Assembly (NCBI GenBank): GCA_963971285.1
Contig: OZ020248.1
Coordinates: 16,182,001 to 16,246,000, forward strand
Reading direction: 5' to 3'
DNA length: 64,000 nt
From: Astropecten irregularis
Taxonomy: Eukaryota; Echinodermata; Asteroidea; Paxillosida; Astropectinidae
Positions within the stretch are counted from its first letter, which is position 1, and each line of letters opens with the position of its first letter. Made by a program: the position numbers and the translations under genes. The notes beneath the pieces were generated by a model. The model was not told the DNA's origin, made no database searches, and was given only the letters and a program-made list of their open reading frames with translations. Below, one piece after another: positions 61,086 through 64,000 of this stretch.

Positions 61086-61849
61086 CTAGTCCGAGTAACT
61101 TGGACCCTAAAAATCGCCTTTTTTAACATTTGGACATGGTCTGGCGATAGTAGGGTCCAAGTACCTTGTTTGCATTTTGCCTGCAAGAGCTCCATTTTGC
61201 AATGTTTTGCCTCTACCCTGAGTCAAAATCCTGTGATTTCACCTCCAAAACGACCCCAAAATTTCTCATGCGGCCAGCTATGGACCAAGGAAGAATTGGA
61301 GATTCCAATAATGACAAGGTTTACTCACATTTTTTGAAGAAAAGATCATTTTTTCCATAAAAATGGGCACAGAGACCTCCTATTCCTGAGCACAGTGTCA
61401 GTTGGCTGAGCTGCCATGTTTAAATGCACATAGTGCATAGCATTGTATGGTTACCAGCTTTAGATGCACTGCATGCTGCATGCACTGAATGGTAACCGGG
61501 TACCAGTGTACAATTTGAAAACATGGCAGCCAACTGACACTGTGCTCAGGAATATGAGGTCTCTGTGCCCATTTTTATGGAAAAAATGATCTTTTCTTCA
61601 AAAAATGTGAGTAAACCTTGTCATTATTGGAATCTCCAATTCTTCCTTGGTCCATAGCTGGCCGCATGAGAAATTTTGGGATCGTTTTGGAGGTGAAATC
61701 ACAGGATTTTGACTCAGGGTAGAGGCAAAACATTGCAAAATGGAGCTCTTGCAGGCAAAATGCAAACAAGGTACTTGGACCCTACTATCGCCAGACCATG
61801 TCCAAATGTTAAAAAAGGCGATTTTTAGGGTCCAAGTTACTCGGACTAG
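61086..61849. mobile_element. Foldback element (764 bp), private to H2
   Basis: Ends CTAGTCCGAGTAACTTGG...CCAAGTTACTCGGACTAG; arms of about 310 bp at 61086-61400 and 61538-61849, with a unique centre of about 140 bp. TAGTCATCGT lies on both sides (61076-61085 and 61847-61856), partly overlapping the tips. The two 64-codon frames, one in each arm, are mirror copies of each other and are not genes. In H1 this place is a simple junction that also lacks about 70 bp next to the element. Confidence 0.82.
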
Positions 61850-62239
61850 TCATCGTCACAATACAAATCCCCAACAAGTTCCTAACGTTAGCCTTTGCAT
61901 CAAATTATTTGTTAACCGAAATCCTCTTCAAACATATTATGGCAATCGCAACAGACGCTAGTTTATAAAGACTTAGATAGTACATGTACCTCGCACTACT
62001 CACTGAAATATACACAAAAACAAACATTTTTATTTCATAAAGCATTCATAACCTTACTTACTTGGCGTGGTGAAAAAACACTATTGTCATGAATAGATTG
62101 TTCTCCTCCAAGCTGTAGATAGTAAACACTCTCATTGAGACAGGATACACGACCAAAATGCACCCAATTCTATGGCTGCGGCTGCAAATTACGCACGTAC
62201 CTATAGAAGCCACTAGCCATTGACTGCAGACGTCGGAAC

Positions 62240-62815
62240 TAGTCTGGTTCCCTGCCCAAAGATTCCCTGACGTCTCTTATTAAAAATCTTAGGTCAGGTA
62301 TCGGCTACGGTTAAAAATAGAACATGACACAGCTGTCATGTCTGCGCAGGCGCGGAAGCTAGTTTTAGCGTTTACCGAGAATCAATTTTAGCATTCATTT
62401 TTGCACTTTTGTAAGCACATGCAATTTTATCTGGACAGAATAAGAAGTCAAAGGGTGGGAAAAAAACCATACAACAAACTCCTCAAAAGTGCATGATAGG
62501 AAAAGTGCTCTGTTGTATGTGAACAATAAATATGCTCTATTAGGGCTAACTGTATATGTAGCCGGAATGAAACATATTTACATGAGGTGTCTTTTCCTGA
62601 AATACGTGACCTCGCGTGACCTGTCGAAAATAGCCGAAAGTCAACGTTACTATCCGAAGTTGCACGAAAACGAGTTCGTAATGTTTCGGATTTTTCCGTA
62701 AAAGACCAAAACTTGGTCTTTTTGGTCACGTGACCCTCCAGTACACGTAGCCGATACCGGACCCTATATTTGACAGACAATAGTCTGGCGCTTTTGCGGT
62801 CCGGGAACCAGACTA
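62240..62815. mobile_element. Mutator-like MITE (576 bp) with 10-bp target duplication, private to H2
   Basis: Terminal TAGTCTGGTTCCC at 62240-62252 and its complement at 62803-62815; a second inverted pair, GTATCGGCTACG, lies inside. ACGTCGGAAC occurs at 62230-62239 and 62816-62825, and only once in H1 near 37140. A 153-codon minus frame crosses its right edge into host sequence and is not a gene. The duplication length fits Mutator-type elements (9-11 bp). Confidence 0.85.
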
Positions 62816-63101
62816 ACGTCGGAACGCGGCCTAAGACATGCGCAGAACGGTGGTTGTTGTACGGAAGCCGAATTGTGTCAGTTGATCTCTCAAGTTTTGT
62901 TTTATACATCGCGCGCGTGGATTATGTATATATATCCGTCGGCCGCAATAGTCGCTATCGGATGAATGAATTTTTCTAGCCTAAACGCATACGATTTTTT
63001 TAAAAGCTCCTCATTCAAAAGTGGTAAGAGCTAGGATCATTCATTATTCTTTCAACAAAAGTCAATGTTAGGCAAGGTCTTTCCTTAATTGTGACACAAA
63101 C

Positions 63102-63125
63102 CATGGAGCTATTTATAGCTCCATG
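63102..63125. repeat. Perfect 11-bp hairpin near the right end of H2
   Basis: Identical to 37426-37449 in H1. Confidence 0.8.
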
Positions 63126-63268
63126 CACAAACACAACCAAAAGTTACGTGACTTAAGATTAAAGGTGCACTCTTCTATAACTTGAAAGCTTCAAAGGTTG
63201 TGACGATTTGTTTTATATCATAATGCGGAAAAGCCATGTGTTCTGTTTTCAACAGACACAACCTCTAG

Positions 63269-64000
63269 TTTTTTCTTCTTCTTCTTCTTCTTCTTTTTCT
63301 TCTCCTCAAGTCTATGAGAATTTGTACACGATTGTTCTTCGCTCCACTTTGGTCACTTTGAAACAGTCAATCTTAACCAAACTTGGTCTAAATAAAGTCC
63401 ATATAGCATAGATGTGCCCGCGTAAATTACGTTATGATGACGTCATCAGGTGTCATGTGACAAGCGATTTGAATTTAATAATCAAATTCTTTAAAAATCA
63501 ATAAAAAATCAACGGTTTGAGATATTAACTTGATTCTTTTACCAAAAATGATTGTTAGGCAGGGTCTTTCTTTGGGACACATTGCTTGACCTCTGTGACC
63601 TCTACTTCCGGTCAAACAGGAAGTAGCTCCTCATTTAAAAGTGGTAAGAGCTATGATTATGATTCTTTCACCTATAGACAATGTTAGGCAAGGTCTTTCT
63701 TTGTTACACATTACTTGACCTCTGTGACCTCTACTTCCGGTCAAACAGGAAGTAGATCCTAATTTAAAAGTGGTAAGAGCTATGATCATGATTCTTTCAC
63801 CAAAAGTGAATGTTAGGCAAGGTCTTTCTTTGTGATACATTGGTTGACCCCTGTGACCTCTACTTCCGGTCAAACAGGAAGTAGCTCCTCATTTAAAAGT
63901 TGTAAGAGCTATGATCTTGATTCTTTCACCAATAGACAATGTTAGGCAAGGTCTTTCATTTGTGACACATTGCTTGACCTCTGTGACCTCTACTTCCGGT
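63269..64000 (+). mobile_element. Next Helentron unit U12, left part (runs off right edge)
   Basis: Begins directly with a T/TTC tract after the CTAG of H2 and lacks the GGCTTTTTCG tip. It then matches the shared left end of the type II and autonomous units, followed by at least four 129-bp repeats (from about 63535). Whether it is short or autonomous cannot be told from the window. Confidence 0.7.

Larger units (their letters stand above)
43029..63268 (-). mobile_element. Autonomous Helentron H2 (about 20.24 kb)
   Basis: Same ends and content order as H1. The left tip is duplicated: a second TGGCTTTTCCGATTTTAATC starts near 43084. It differs from H1 by four private insertions (44191-44319, 47212-47486, 61086-61849, 62240-62815), a longer 31-bp minisatellite, and a shorter 36-bp coding repeat. 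The right end is CGGAAAAGCC, hairpin and CTAG at 63265-63268. The strand given follows the gene. Confidence 0.78.
9935..64000. repeat. Head-to-tail array of Helentron-type units
   Basis: The same terminus recurs 13 times in one orientation: CGGAAAAGCC, a short hairpin with a TTC loop, then CTCTAG followed by T. Units follow each other with no spacer. Three kinds exist: type I units of 1.34-1.37 kb starting TATTTTTTTTGAG; type II units starting TTGGCTTTTTCG (or directly with a T-rich/TTC tract) and carrying the 129-bp minisatellite; and two autonomous units of 19-20 kb that share the type II left end. Confidence 0.85.

Noticed and set aside
61166..61769. Two 64-codon frames encoding the same peptide on opposite strands
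   Set aside because: They are the two arms of a foldback element and are unlikely to be genes.
62448..62909. 153-codon minus-strand frame
   Set aside because: It crosses the right edge of a MITE into older flanking sequence and has no domain; chance opening.

Overview
This is metazoan genomic DNA made almost entirely of mobile elements; I see no host gene, rRNA or functional tRNA gene. The element types (a Polinton/Maverick, endonuclease-bearing rolling-circle Helentrons, hAT- and Mutator-like MITEs, a LINE fossil, tRNA-like repeats) suggest a marine invertebrate. The species cannot be fixed from the sequence.

Region 1 (1-9934) is most of a Polinton/Maverick, a virus-like DNA transposon that runs off the left edge. 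It is more GC-rich than the rest and densely coded. It holds a divergent pair of structural genes around a symmetric 14-bp inverted-repeat promoter, a probable double-jelly-roll major capsid protein, an FtsK/HerA-type packaging ATPase, four small proteins (three or four with membrane segments), an RVE-type integrase, a protein-primed family B DNA polymerase on the opposite strand, and a small Cys-rich protein. Its right end is inferred at 9934, where it interrupts a copy of the repeat that fills the rest of the window.

Region 2 (9935-64000) is one head-to-tail array of Helentron-type units. Thirteen copies of the same terminus are present: a subterminal CGGAAAAGCC-type inverted repeat, then a short hairpin, then CTAG followed by T. 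They end at 11031, 12380, 13464, 14815, 15623, 17190, 18539, 37591, 38931, 40295, 41659, 43028 and 63268. These cut the region into short non-autonomous units (0.8-1.6 kb, mostly 1.34-1.37 kb) and two very large autonomous units, H1 (18540-37591, about 19.05 kb) and H2 (43029-63268, about 20.24 kb). Each autonomous unit has one uninterrupted minus-strand gene of 10-11 kb. It encodes a PHD finger, a herpesvirus-tegument-like cysteine protease fold, an OTU protease, basic 18-residue repeats, a HUH Rep nuclease, a PIF1-type helicase and a C-terminal exonuclease-endonuclease-phosphatase domain.

H1 and H2 are related copies, so each is the other's control. H2 carries a 129-bp MITE, a 275-bp foldback, a 764-bp foldback and a 576-bp MITE that H1 lacks. 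At two of these H1 shows a clean empty site with a single copy of the target sequence. Tandem repeats differ in copy number between them (12-aa coding repeat, 18-aa coding repeat, 31-bp and 72-76-bp minisatellites). A roughly 130-residue linker between the two protease domains is much more diverged than its surroundings.
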